From Acidobacteriota bacterium (GTDB lineage: Bacteria > Acidobacteriota > Vicinamibacteria > Vicinamibacterales > UBA8438), in NCBI GenBank assembly GCA_011523845.1, contig WTFV01000126.1, positions 1-64,000 on the forward strand: a DNA stretch of 64,000 bases. Direction: 5' to 3'. Positions 55,324-64,000 of the stretch are shown piece after piece; the stretch's first letter is position 1; the number at the start of each line of letters is the position of its first letter. Under the pieces are notes generated by a model. It did no database searches. It was not told the origin of the DNA and worked only from the letters and a program-made list of their open reading frames with translations. The translations under genes were made by a program, and so were the position numbers.

Positions 55324-56097
55324 ATGCAACCAAGGATCTGCGGGCCGATGGTCGGAGGCGCGGTGCTCTGTCTGAGCCTGGGAATCGGACAGGGGTACGC
55401 GCAGGATCACGCCGAGTACGAGCCGGCCGACATCGAGTACGGCCGCAGCGTGTACCTGGAGCAATGTGCAGCCTGCCACGGCGAGGACGGCGACGCCGTG
55501 GCCGGTGTCGACCTGCGCGGCGGCCGGCTGCGCCGCGCGGCGCTCGACCGCGAGCTGATCCAGGTCATCCGCAACGGCATCCCCGGGACCGGCATGCTCG
55601 CCATCGACCTCGACACGGCCGAGATGACCGGCATCGTCGCGTACGTGCGCAACATGACCTACGAGATCGACGTCGCCACGCTCGGCGACGCGGGCCGGGG
55701 CCGGGCGATTTTCGAGGGGGCCGGCGACTGCCTGAGCTGCCACCGCCTGCAGGGGCGCGGCCTCCGTACCGGGCCGGACCTGACGCGCATCGGCGCCGTG
55801 CGCCCGCTGAGCGCGTTGCGGCGCTCCCTGCTCGACCCGACCGGTACGATGCGGCCCATCGATCGCCCGGTGGAGCTGGTGACGGCGGACGGCACGCGCG
55901 TCACCGGCCGGCGCCTGAACGAGGACACCTACACGGTGCAGATCCTCGACGACGATGCGCGCCTGCGATCGTTCGACAAGGCCGATCTGCGCGAGTTCCA
56001 TGTCATCGCGCAGTCGCCGATGCCCGCCTACGGGGATCGGCTCGATCCGGCGGCGCTGGCGGACCTGCTGGCGTATCTCGTGTCCCTGAAAGGCTGA
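55324..56097 (+). CDS. dihaem cytochrome c (PQQ dehydrogenase partner)
   Basis: A 257-residue periplasmic protein with signal peptide MQPRICGPMVGGAVLCLSLG (cut near GYAQD). Two haem sites are present: CAACH (48-52) and CLSCH (136-140). Likely axial methionines are in GTGMLAIDLDTAEM and near MPAYGDRLDP at the end, a classic cytochrome c end motif. Between the second haem and the end lies a beta-rich part with VTADGTRVTGRRLNEDTYTVQ, as in PVC/Acidobacteria haem-domain proteins. It ends 5 bases before the PQQ alcohol dehydrogenase start, so it is very likely the electron acceptor of that enzyme. Confidence 0.9.
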   Translation: MQPRICGPMVGGAVLCLSLGIGQGYAQDHAEYEPADIEYGRSVYLEQCAACHGEDGDAVAGVDLRGGRLRRAALDRELIQVIRNGIPGTGMLAIDLDTAEMTGIVAYVRNMTYEIDVATLGDAGRGRAIFEGAGDCLSCHRLQGRGLRTGPDLTRIGAVRPLSALRRSLLDPTGTMRPIDRPVELVTADGTRVTGRRLNEDTYTVQILDDDARLRSFDKADLREFHVIAQSPMPAYGDRLDPAALADLLAYLVSLKG

Positions 56098-56102
56098 GGC
56101 AG

Positions 56103-57818
56103 ATGATGCGACGCATGGAGACGGCGCGGCGGGCGGTGCTGGTGTCGACGTTCGTCGCGGCGGCCGCCGCCGGTGTGTCGGCGCAGGACGTGTCGTTCGA
56201 GCGGCTGCGCGCGGCGGCAGAGGCGCCGGCCGACTGGCTGACCTACTCGGGCACCTACTTCAGCCAGCGCTACAGCGAGCTGGACCAGGTTGCGCCCGCG
56301 AACGTGAACGACCTGCAGCTTCAGTGGGTGTACCAGACCCCGGTCTTCGGCCCCTGGCAGTCGACGCCGCTGGTGGTCGACGGCATCATGTACCTCACGC
56401 AGCGGCCCAACGACGTGGTGGCCCTCGACGCCCGGACGGGACGGGTGTTCTGGACCTACAGCTATGCGACGCCGCCCGACCACCGGGCGTGCTGCGGCTC
56501 GAACAACCGCGGCGTCGCCGTCCTCGGCGACCGGGTGTTCATGGCCACCCTCGACGCGCACGTGGTGGCGCTGGACGCGGCGACCGGGGCCGAGCTCTGG
56601 GACGTGGAGCTGGCGGACCGGCACCTGGCGTACTCGTTCACCCTGGCCCCGCTGGTCGTCGAGGACAAGGTCATCGTCGGTTCGGCCGGCGGCGACCGGG
56701 GCATCCGCGGCTTCATCACGGCCCTGGACGCAGCCACCGGGGAGGAGATCTGGCGGTTCCACACCATTCCCGGGCCGGGCGAGCCGGGCCACGAGACGTG
56801 GGAGGAGTGTCCCCCGAACCCCGAGACGTTCTGCGACCCCGAAGCGTGGATGCACGGCGGAGCCGCCGCGTGGCTGACCGGCTCGTACGATCCGGAGCTC
56901 AACCTCATGTACTGGGGCCTCGGCAATCCGGGTCCGGACTTCAATCGCCACCAGCGGCCCGGCGACAACCTCTACTCGGACTCGGTGGTCGCGCTGGATG
57001 CCGACACCGGCGAGCTGCGCTGGCACTTCCAGTTCACGCCCAACGATCCCTACGACTACGACGCGGTGCAGATCCCGGTGCTGGCCGACATCGAACGCAA
57101 CGGCGTGACGCTGAAGGCGATGCTGTGGGCGAACCGCAACGGCTTCTACTACGTGCTCGACCGTGCGACGGGCCGATTCCTGACCGGCCAGCCGTTCGTC
57201 ACGGTGAACTGGGCGGAGGGGCTGGACGACAACGGGCGGCCGATCGAGACGCCGCAGCCGCCGGGCGCGCCCACCTACCCGGGCGTCCAGGGGGGGACGA
57301 ACTGGTACTCGCCGTCCTACAGTCCGCGCACGGAGATGATGTATGTCCCGGCCTGGGAATCCTACGCCTCGGTCTTCGACGCGCAGCCGCAGGAGTACGC
57401 GCCGGGGCGTCCGTTCGTCGGAGGTCGGCCGCGGGCGGCGGCGCCCGTGGCCGACGCGCCGACGGTGCCGGGGCTGACCCGCGGGCCCGTCAACACCTGG
57501 ACCGCGGCGGCCGGAAGCGGCGCCGTGGTGGCCCTCGACGCGTTGACCGGCGAGCAGCGGTGGAAGTTCGAGATGACCGACGTCACGAGCAGCGGCATCC
57601 TGACCACCGCCTCGGATCTGCTGTTCACCGGCGCTCGCTCGGGGTACTTCCAGGCCCTCGACGCCCGCACCGGCGACCTGCTGTGGCGCGTCAGCCTGGG
57701 CGGCCAGATCGTCAACGGCCCGATGACCTACGAGGTGGACGGCCGGCAGTACGTGGCCGTCATCGCCGGCAGCTCGCTGTCGACGTTCGCGCTGAGGGAC
57801 CGGACGACAAGGCCTTGA
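56103..57818 (+). CDS. PQQ-dependent alcohol dehydrogenase-like quinoprotein
   Basis: A 571-residue quinoprotein from ATG 56103 (MMRRMETARRAVLVSTFVAA), five bases after the cytochrome gene. The signal peptide ends near GVSAQDVSF. Methanol/ethanol dehydrogenase features are visible: ADWLTYSGTYFSQRYSELDQV, DHRACCGSNNRGVAV with the adjacent Cys-Cys pair that forms the ring disulfide near PQQ, WAGNPGPDFNRHQRPGDNLY-like WGLGNPGPDFNRHQRPGD, and GGTNWYSPSYSPRTEMMYVP. It oxidises alcohols in the periplasm and hands electrons to the cytochrome next to it. There is no fused haem domain. It is the only alcohol-type member among the PQQ genes of the window. Confidence 0.92.
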   Translation: MMRRMETARRAVLVSTFVAAAAAGVSAQDVSFERLRAAAEAPADWLTYSGTYFSQRYSELDQVAPANVNDLQLQWVYQTPVFGPWQSTPLVVDGIMYLTQRPNDVVALDARTGRVFWTYSYATPPDHRACCGSNNRGVAVLGDRVFMATLDAHVVALDAATGAELWDVELADRHLAYSFTLAPLVVEDKVIVGSAGGDRGIRGFITALDAATGEEIWRFHTIPGPGEPGHETWEECPPNPETFCDPEAWMHGGAAAWLTGSYDPELNLMYWGLGNPGPDFNRHQRPGDNLYSDSVVALDADTGELRWHFQFTPNDPYDYDAVQIPVLADIERNGVTLKAMLWANRNGFYYVLDRATGRFLTGQPFVTVNWAEGLDDNGRPIETPQPPGAPTYPGVQGGTNWYSPSYSPRTEMMYVPAWESYASVFDAQPQEYAPGRPFVGGRPRAAAPVADAPTVPGLTRGPVNTWTAAAGSGAVVALDALTGEQRWKFEMTDVTSSGILTTASDLLFTGARSGYFQALDARTGDLLWRVSLGGQIVNGPMTYEVDGRQYVAVIAGSSLSTFALRDRTTRP

Positions 57819-57847
57819 CGCGTGGCGGATCCGCCGAGCTTCGACTC

Positions 57848-58201
57848 ATGGACACGATATCCGGCGAGATCGCGAAGTGGATAGCCCAGGTCCGTGAGGC
57901 CTGGTTCGCACGGACGCCAGACCCGTTTCCGTGGCAGATCAGGTTCGGATTGGCGTTTGCGGGAGCGTTGCTCAGCACGAACGTGCTTCTGGGAGGTGTC
58001 CAGGAATCTCCTGTCGGTGCGCTCTCATCTATCATTGGTGGTGTGAACCCAGCCGTGCTCGGCTCCAGCCTCTTCCTTGCGGGACTCGTCAGTTGGAGGA
58101 AACGGAACGTCGGCCCCATCAGGCTGTTTATCGATGGGATACTGTTGCCGCTGTTCGTCGCGTTTCTTCTGGGGGCAAGGTCATGGACAGAAAATGGTTG
58201 A
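57848..58201 (+). CDS. small membrane protein, unknown
   Basis: A 117-residue protein from ATG 57848 (MDTISGEIAKWIAQVREAWF). Hydrophobic stretches at about 33-50, 60-80 and 95-110 suggest three membrane helices; the loop KRNVGPIRLF is basic. Its end overlaps the next gene by 19 bases, so the two are a unit. Base composition falls here toward that of 58183-58710. No family is recognised. Confidence 0.55.
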   Translation: MDTISGEIAKWIAQVREAWFARTPDPFPWQIRFGLAFAGALLSTNVLLGGVQESPVGALSSIIGGVNPAVLGSSLFLAGLVSWRKRNVGPIRLFIDGILLPLFVAFLLGARSWTENG

Positions 58202-58710
58202 TCGGGATAGTGTTGTTCGTGGCAGTCGTTTCTTCAATGGCGTCGGCTCAAGAGAATGGGTCGCACGGGGTGCATGAGAGAGAACTCGCAGGAGTCGAGA
58301 TCCAGGATGCCAGCGAGCTCGGTGCGATAGAGAGATTCCTGCTATCATTGGAACTCATATTTTCACCACGGGGAGTCTCCGGGAAAGTTGCTCCACTATA
58401 TGCTTACAGCTACGATATGATATGCGACGATAGATGGGACAATGTTGCCGCACTGAACCCGGAACATGGCGGTCTGGCAGCGATTGTCTTCTATCATGAA
58501 GAGGTGCCGCGTGCGCAGTATTACCCGACGATATACGCCGCCAGGCACGCGGCGTGTCGTCAAGACGGCAGCACGGGTCAACCGCCTTCGGGAGGTCCAT
58601 ACGCGTACATCGCAACCACGTTTCCTCTCGACGGCTATGAGGCCGAACGCCGCTTCCTCGTGCGGGGTCGAGAAAGGGTGCCGTCGGGATGGGCGGAGCC
58701 CGCGCGTTGA
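58183..58710 (+). CDS. secreted protein of unknown function
   Basis: A 175-residue protein from ATG 58183 (MDRKWLIGIVLFVAVVSSMA), with a clear signal peptide cut after ASAQ. The mature part has no recognised domain; Cys residues in SYDMICDDRWD and ARHAACRQDG may form a disulfide. The GC content is plainly lower than in the flanking genes, which suggests acquisition. It overlaps the membrane gene at 57848 by 19 bases. Together they lie just beside the Cas remnant, but nothing ties them to CRISPR function. Confidence 0.55.
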   Translation: MDRKWLIGIVLFVAVVSSMASAQENGSHGVHERELAGVEIQDASELGAIERFLLSLELIFSPRGVSGKVAPLYAYSYDMICDDRWDNVAALNPEHGGLAAIVFYHEEVPRAQYYPTIYAARHAACRQDGSTGQPPSGGPYAYIATTFPLDGYEAERRFLVRGRERVPSGWAEPAR

Positions 58711-58802
58711 CGGGTTGGTCGGGTCCGTCGGGTCCGTTCATCGCGTGCCGTGAGGTCGAAGAGCGGGTCGGACGTGCCGCGGGACATTTCGGGTGAGACG
58801 TC

Positions 58803-60280
<1,478 letters not shown>

Positions 60281-60574
60281 TCACGCGCCGCAACCGAACC
60301 GGCCGCATTGCGCTGCGTCGAACGCCCGGCCAGCCTGCCCGAACCCGCACTCCGTCGTTCAGGTGGCCGTGCCCGCCGCACCGTGGGACCGGCGTCCGCC
60401 TCAACGCTGCGGAATTCACCAGTCTGGCGTGGCGCACTGTCAGATCCTGTCAGTCGATCACCGGACTCGCCGATCGCCAGCGCGCGGGCCGTGGAAGCGC
60501 TGTGTATGATGGAAATGATGGAAAATCCGGACGATCGCGGATGCGGCCCGTTCGATGGGACGGAGGGTGCAAGC

Positions 60575-61129
60575 ATGCCCATCCCGAACCCGGCGATCAA
60601 GTTCACGTACGACGACTACCGGAACACCCCCGACGACAGTCGCTACGAGCTCCTGGACGGAGAGCTGGTCATGGCCCCCGCGCCGAGTCTGAGACACCAG
60701 AGAACCGGCATCCGGCTGTCGTCGTTGCTCCATGCGTTCGTGACCGAGAGACGTCTCGGCGAGGTCTTCTCCCCTCCGTGCGACGTGATGCTGTCCGATA
60801 CCGACGTGGTGCAGCCGGACCTGCTGTTCGTTTCCCGGGAGCGGGGACGAATCCTGCTCGAAGGCGACGCTGTCCGCGGAGCTCCCGATCTCGTCGTCGA
60901 GATCCTGTCGCCGTCCACGGCGGCTCGGGACAGGACGCTCAAGCGCGTCCTGTACGCTCGGCACGGCGTCAGGGAGTACTGGCTGGTGGATCCGGACGCC
61001 GAAACGATTACGGTCATGGTGCTGAGCACGGACGGCTTCGAGGTCGCGGCCGTCTACGGCAAGGGGGAGACCCTGACTTCTCCGACGCTGCGCGGGTTTG
61101 CCGTGAACCTGGACGAGGTCTTCGAATAG
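60575..61129 (+). CDS. Uma2-family (DUF820) endonuclease-like protein
   Basis: A 184-residue protein from ATG 60575, with GGAGGG upstream. The whole length is the Uma2 domain: FTYDDYRNTPDDSRYELLDG, GELVMAPAPSLRHQRTGIRL, DVVQPDLLFVSRERG, then APDLVVEILSPSTAARDRTLK and YARHGVREYWLVDPDAE, giving the D...E-I-L/K restriction-like fold. Length is typical. An in-frame upstream extension is repeat- and Arg-rich and not protein-like. The 315-bp gap before it (60260-60574) has no gene. It ends 9 bases before the convergent membrane-protein gene. Confidence 0.85.
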   Translation: MPIPNPAIKFTYDDYRNTPDDSRYELLDGELVMAPAPSLRHQRTGIRLSSLLHAFVTERRLGEVFSPPCDVMLSDTDVVQPDLLFVSRERGRILLEGDAVRGAPDLVVEILSPSTAARDRTLKRVLYARHGVREYWLVDPDAETITVMVLSTDGFEVAAVYGKGETLTSPTLRGFAVNLDEVFE

Positions 61130-61137
61130 CGCCCCGG

Positions 61138-61302
61138 TCAAGGTCCGGTCCGGCGCTTCACGATGAACCAGCCGACCACGAAGACGCCGACGCCGGCGCC
61201 GAAGAGGCGCGGGCTGGGGCCCAGCGGTCCGGCGGTCACGATGGATACGAGCAGCAGCCACATGCCGAGGAGCTGCAGCCCGCGACCCAGGTAGTAGAGC
61301 AT
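61138..61302 (-). CDS. small two-helix membrane protein
   Basis: A 54-residue protein from ATG 61302 (MLYYLGRGLQLLGMWLLLVS). It has two hydrophobic helices, about 10-25 and 33-48, with a Pro/Gly turn between them (AGPLGPSPRLFG) and a basic end (VKRRTGP). It begins 12 bases after the rarA stop on the same strand, so it is likely the last gene of that operon. Such short bitopic proteins are common but unnamed; no family is certain. Confidence 0.55.
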   Translation of the reverse strand: MLYYLGRGLQLLGMWLLLVSIVTAGPLGPSPRLFGAGVGVFVVGWFIVKRRTGP

Positions 61303-61313
61303 CCCCGGCACGG

Positions 61314-62795
61314 CTACGTCTCCTCCGTGCGCGCAGGCGCAGGCCGCCCCTTCGCGCGCTTGAGCGCCCGCCAGGCGTCGAGCCGGCGGGCCACTTCCTT
61401 CTCGTAGCCCCGCGCGGTCGGCCGGTAGTAGCGGCGCCCGGCGAGCGCGGGCGGCAGGCAGTCCATGCCGGTCACGCCGTCCGGGTCGTCGTGGGCGTAG
61501 GCGTACCCGCGGCCGTAGCCCTCGTCCTTCATCAACCGGGTCGGCGCGTTGCGCAGATGAAGGGGCACCGGCTCGGCCACCTGCTCGTGCGCGTCGGCGG
61601 CGGCCCGGTTGTAGGCGGCGTAGACGGCGTTGCTCTTGGGCGCGGTGGCGAGGTAGGTGACGGCCTGCGCCAGCGCCGTGTTGCCCTCCGGCATGCCGAT
61701 GAAGTGCACGGCCTCCTTGGCCGCGACGGCAACGGTCAGGGCGTTCGGGTCCGCGTTGCCGACGTCCTCGGAGGCGAAGCGGACCAGGCGCCGCGCGATG
61801 TACAGCGGTTCCTCTCCCGCCTCCAGCATGCGCGCCAGCCAGTAGACGCCGGCGTCCGGATCGCTGTTGCGCAGCGACTTGTGCAGCGCCGAGATGAGGT
61901 TGAAGTGCTCCTCGCCCGACTTGTCGTAGAGCAGGGCGCGCTTCTGGATGGCGCGCGACAGCAGGGCCCGGTCGATCCGCCCGGTTCCCGGCGCACCGGC
62001 CCCGGCGCGCTCCGCCGCCGCGGCGGCCCTTCCTGCGCCGGTCGCATCGTCGCTGCCTGCCGTTTCGGAGTCGCGAATCTCGTGGTCGGTCGCGCCCGCT
62101 CCCGGCCGGCTTGCCAGGGTGGCGGCGAGCTCCAGCAGGTTCAGCGCCACCCGCGCGTCGCCGTTGGCGTGGCGGGCGATGCTCTCGATGGCGTCGTCGT
62201 CCGCCGCGATCCCTGCGCCGCCGAGACCGCGCTCCGCATCGTCGAGCGCCCGGCGCAGGATGGCGGCGGTCTCCTCCGTCGCGAGCGGCTGCAGCACGAA
62301 GACCTTCGACCGCGACAGCAGCGCCGCGTTGACCTCGAACGAGGGGTTCTCCGTGGTGGCGCCGATCAACACGAGATCGCCCGCCTCCACGCGCGGCAGG
62401 AAGGCGTCCTGTTGCGCCTTGTTGAACCGGTGGATCTCGTCCACGAACAGGATCGTGCGCCGTCCGAGCTCGCGGCGCGCCGCCTCGGCCTCGGCCATGA
62501 CCGCCCTGATGTCCTTGATCCCGGACAGGACCGCGCTGAACGCGATGAAGTGGGCGCTGGTCACCGTCGCGATCAGGCGTGCGATGGTGGTCTTGCCGGT
62601 TCCCGGCGGGCCCCAGAGAATGATCGACTGCAGGGCATCGCGCTCTATGGCGCCGCGCAGCGGTCGGCCCGGCGCCAGCAGCTCCTGCTGGCCCACCAGT
62701 TCGTCGAAGGTCCGCGGGCGCATCCGTTCGGCCAGCGGCGCGTCGGCGCGGGACGGTTCCGGTGCGGTCGATTCGAACAGGTGGCCCGACTTCAT
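61314..62795 (-). CDS. rarA: replication-associated recombination protein A (MgsA/RarA)
   Basis: A 493-residue AAA+ ATPase from ATG 62795, overlapping the methyltransferase stop by ATGA (62792-62795). Motifs: [34 protein letters not shown] (Walker A), [20 protein letters not shown] (Walker B), [22 protein letters not shown] (sensor 1 and Arg finger), then the conserved [57 protein letters not shown] and [11 protein letters not shown]. An Ala/Gly-rich insertion of about 45 residues sits in the middle (around residues 230-275). It acts at stalled replication forks, usually with SSB. Confidence 0.95.
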   Translation of the reverse strand: MKSGHLFESTAPEPSRADAPLAERMRPRTFDELVGQQELLAPGRPLRGAIERDALQSIILWGPPGTGKTTIARLIATVTSAHFIAFSAVLSGIKDIRAVMAEAEAARRELGRRTILFVDEIHRFNKAQQDAFLPRVEAGDLVLIGATTENPSFEVNAALLSRSKVFVLQPLATEETAAILRRALDDAERGLGGAGIAADDDAIESIARHANGDARVALNLLELAATLASRPGAGATDHEIRDSETAGSDDATGAGRAAAAAERAGAGAPGTGRIDRALLSRAIQKRALLYDKSGEEHFNLISALHKSLRNSDPDAGVYWLARMLEAGEEPLYIARRLVRFASEDVGNADPNALTVAVAAKEAVHFIGMPEGNTALAQAVTYLATAPKSNAVYAAYNRAAADAHEQVAEPVPLHLRNAPTRLMKDEGYGRGYAYAHDDPDGVTGMDCLPPALAGRRYYRPTARGYEKEVARRLDAWRALKRAKGRPAPARTEET

Positions 62796-63601
62796 GCGGT
62801 CGTCCGCTGGCGGCGGGCCTCGTAGGCGATGAGGGCGGCCGCCGCCGCCGCGTTGAGCGATTCGACGCCGCCGGCCATCGGAATCGAGACGATGGCGTCG
62901 GCGGATCCCAGGGTCGGGCTCTCGACGCCGGCTCCTTCGCCGCCGATCAGGATCAGTACCGGTTCCGTCAGGTCGAGATCGTACATCGACCGGCCGCCGC
63001 GGGGGGCCGTCGCGAGGACCCGGCAGCCGGTCCGCCGGGCCCGCTCCGCCAGAACGTGCGGTTCGCCCGCGTCGGATACCGGGAGCCGGAACGTGCTGCC
63101 CATGGCGCCGCGCAGCGCCTTCCACCCGAAGGGGTCGGCCGCGCCCGCTCCGACGAGGACGCCGCCGGCGCCGGCCGCGTCTGCGGCGCGGACGATTGCG
63201 CCGACGTTGCCCGGGTCCTGCACGCCGAGCAGCGCCAGGAGGCAGCCGCACCTCGCGCGGGCGAGCACCTCGTCCTGTGTCGGGGGAAGATGACGGGCCA
63301 GGGCCACGGCGGTGGAAGGAGACCGCAGCCGGCTGACCGCGGCCATCACCCGCTCGGAGCCCGCCACGACGTCGATGCCGTCGCGCGCGCAGTCGGTGAC
63401 GAGCGCGACGAGGGCGGGATCCTCGCGCCGGATCGCCGGCGCCGAGACGACCACGGTCTCGACGGCGGCGCCGCCGCGCCGCGCGTCGGCGATCAGACGC
63501 CGTCCGTCCAGCAGCAGATGCGTCCGGGAGCGGCGGTTGGTGCCGACGGCGGATCGGAAGCGTGCGACGAGCGCGTTCCGCCTGCTGGTGACGGTTTCCA
63601 C
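62792..63601 (-). CDS. TrmH/SpoU-family RNA 2'-O-methyltransferase
   Basis: A 269-residue protein read from GTG 63601 ([20 protein letters not shown]), a site supported by GAGG upstream; earlier in-frame codons are not conserved and lie in the divergent greA promoter. An N-terminal L30e-like domain ([20 protein letters not shown]) precedes the SPOUT fold with its knot motifs: [46 protein letters not shown] and [20 protein letters not shown]. It methylates ribose in rRNA or tRNA; RlmB-like or TsnR-like roles cannot be separated here. It is coupled to rarA and divergent from greA. Confidence 0.9.
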   Translation of the reverse strand: METVTSRRNALVARFRSAVGTNRRSRTHLLLDGRRLIADARRGGAAVETVVVSAPAIRREDPALVALVTDCARDGIDVVAGSERVMAAVSRLRSPSTAVALARHLPPTQDEVLARARCGCLLALLGVQDPGNVGAIVRAADAAGAGGVLVGAGAADPFGWKALRGAMGSTFRLPVSDAGEPHVLAERARRTGCRVLATAPRGGRSMYDLDLTEPVLILIGGEGAGVESPTLGSADAIVSIPMAGGVESLNAAAAAALIAYEARRQRTTA

Positions 63602-63637
63602 GGGGCCTCGCGGGCCGGCCGAGCATACCAGATGTGC

Positions 63638-63643
63638 TACGCT
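63638..63643 (+). promoter_or_regulatory. possible extended -10 (TACGCT) before greA
   Basis: TGTGCTACGCT has an upstream TG as in an extended -10, 19 bases before ATG 63662. Weak match; shown because it is the only candidate in the divergent gap 63602-63661. Confidence 0.3.
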
Positions 63644-63661
63644 ACGTCGCTGAATCCCCCT

Positions 63662-64000
63662 ATGAAGGCGCGGCTGGTCAAACGGATCGAGGACGAGATT
63701 CAGGCGCTGGAGCGCGAGTTGACTCGCGAGTTGCCCAAGGAGATCCAGCGCGCGCGGGAACTGGGCGACCTGCGGGAGAACGCCGAGTATCAGGCCGCCA
63801 AGGAACGGCAGCGCCTCGTCGAGGCCCGCATCGGCATGCTTCGAACCCGGTTGGGGGAGATCTCGCTGATGAACCTCGACCGGCTCCCGCATGACCGGGC
63901 GGCGCTCGGATCGACGGTATTGCTGCGCGCGGCGGACGGCGGCGAGGTGACCTACGAGCTCGTGATGGCCGAGGATGCCGATCCCGCGAAGGGCTGGGTG
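63662..64000 (+). CDS. greA: transcription elongation factor GreA (3' cut by window edge)
   Basis: The first 113 residues of a Gre factor, open to the end of the window. The N-terminal coiled coil has MKARLVKRIEDEIQALEREL and then LPKEIQRARELGDLRENAEY and QAAKERQRLVEARIGML, which carries the acidic tip residues DLRENAEY that enter the polymerase channel. The C-terminal FKBP-like domain begins with LGSTVLLRAADGGEVTYELV. It rescues stalled RNA polymerase by stimulating cleavage of the transcript. GreA rather than GreB is chosen from the DLRENAEYQAAKE wording. The remaining part should be about 45 residues. Confidence 0.92.
   Translation, partial: MKARLVKRIEDEIQALERELTRELPKEIQRARELGDLRENAEYQAAKERQRLVEARIGMLRTRLGEISLMNLDRLPHDRAALGSTVLLRAADGGEVTYELVMAEDADPAKGWV

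Noticed and set aside
58183..58710. Anti-CRISPR or Cas accessory protein
   Set aside because: It has a signal peptide and is secreted, and nothing but its position links it to the Cas remnant.

Overview
The window is high-GC, densely coded bacterial DNA. Its gene content fits Acidobacteriota, possibly a Vicinamibacteria-like lineage: five PQQ-dependent dehydrogenase genes (one cut by the window edge) plus one related beta-propeller gene, a TonB-dependent receptor with an N-terminal carboxypeptidase-regulatory-like domain, a PadR regulator beside a HAAS-type membrane protein, a secreted S9 peptidase, split glyQ/glyS, and several PIN, Uma2 and restriction genes. The taxonomic call is inferred from gene content; no rRNA or tRNA gene was seen.

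Layout. 1-1019 is the end of a PQQ dehydrogenase. 1109-7144 looks like a defence island: a NucS-like endonuclease-domain protein, then a minus-strand operon of an AAA ATPase, a short HNH-like protein, an SMC/RecN-like ATPase with a CPVCG zinc hook, and a small unknown protein. The SMC-like gene is broken by an exact 439-bp tandem duplication. 7299-20916 holds an S9 peptidase, a TIM-barrel aldolase-like enzyme, a decayed DUF3604 gene, glyQ and glyS with a small Cys-rich gene between them, a DUF4097-like protein, and the PadR/HAAS pair. 21089-29696 holds a NatAB-like ABC exporter, ppdK, mutL and a truncated AAA-ATPase-like gene. 29754-38025 carries a cupin, two paralogous PQQ dehydrogenases on either side of a squalene/phytoene synthase, a VapBC-like pair and a PQQ-like propeller protein.

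38169-46385 is an accessory block: a Uma2 gene, then a type III-like restriction operon (mod, res and a PIN nuclease) in which each gene overlaps the next by 4 bases. 46812-58710 returns to periplasmic and outer-membrane oxidation: an MBL hydrolase, a PQQ dehydrogenase, a TonB receptor, a secreted HEVGH protein, and a cytochrome c/PQQ alcohol dehydrogenase pair, followed by two unknown genes of lower GC. 58803-60259 is an orphan remnant of a type I-G (formerly I-U) CRISPR-Cas operon: the HD end of Cas3 overlapping a Cas8g/Cas3-extension-like gene, with no array, helicase, cas1, cas2, cas5 or cas7 in view. The window ends with Uma2, a small membrane protein, rarA, a TrmH-family methyltransferase and the start of greA.

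Intergenic spaces contain at least three dispersed repeat families, one of them REP-like with a 12-bp perfect stem. The main points for follow-up are the duplication-broken ATPase operon, the coupled mod-res-PIN operon, the orphan type I-G remnant and the repeat families.
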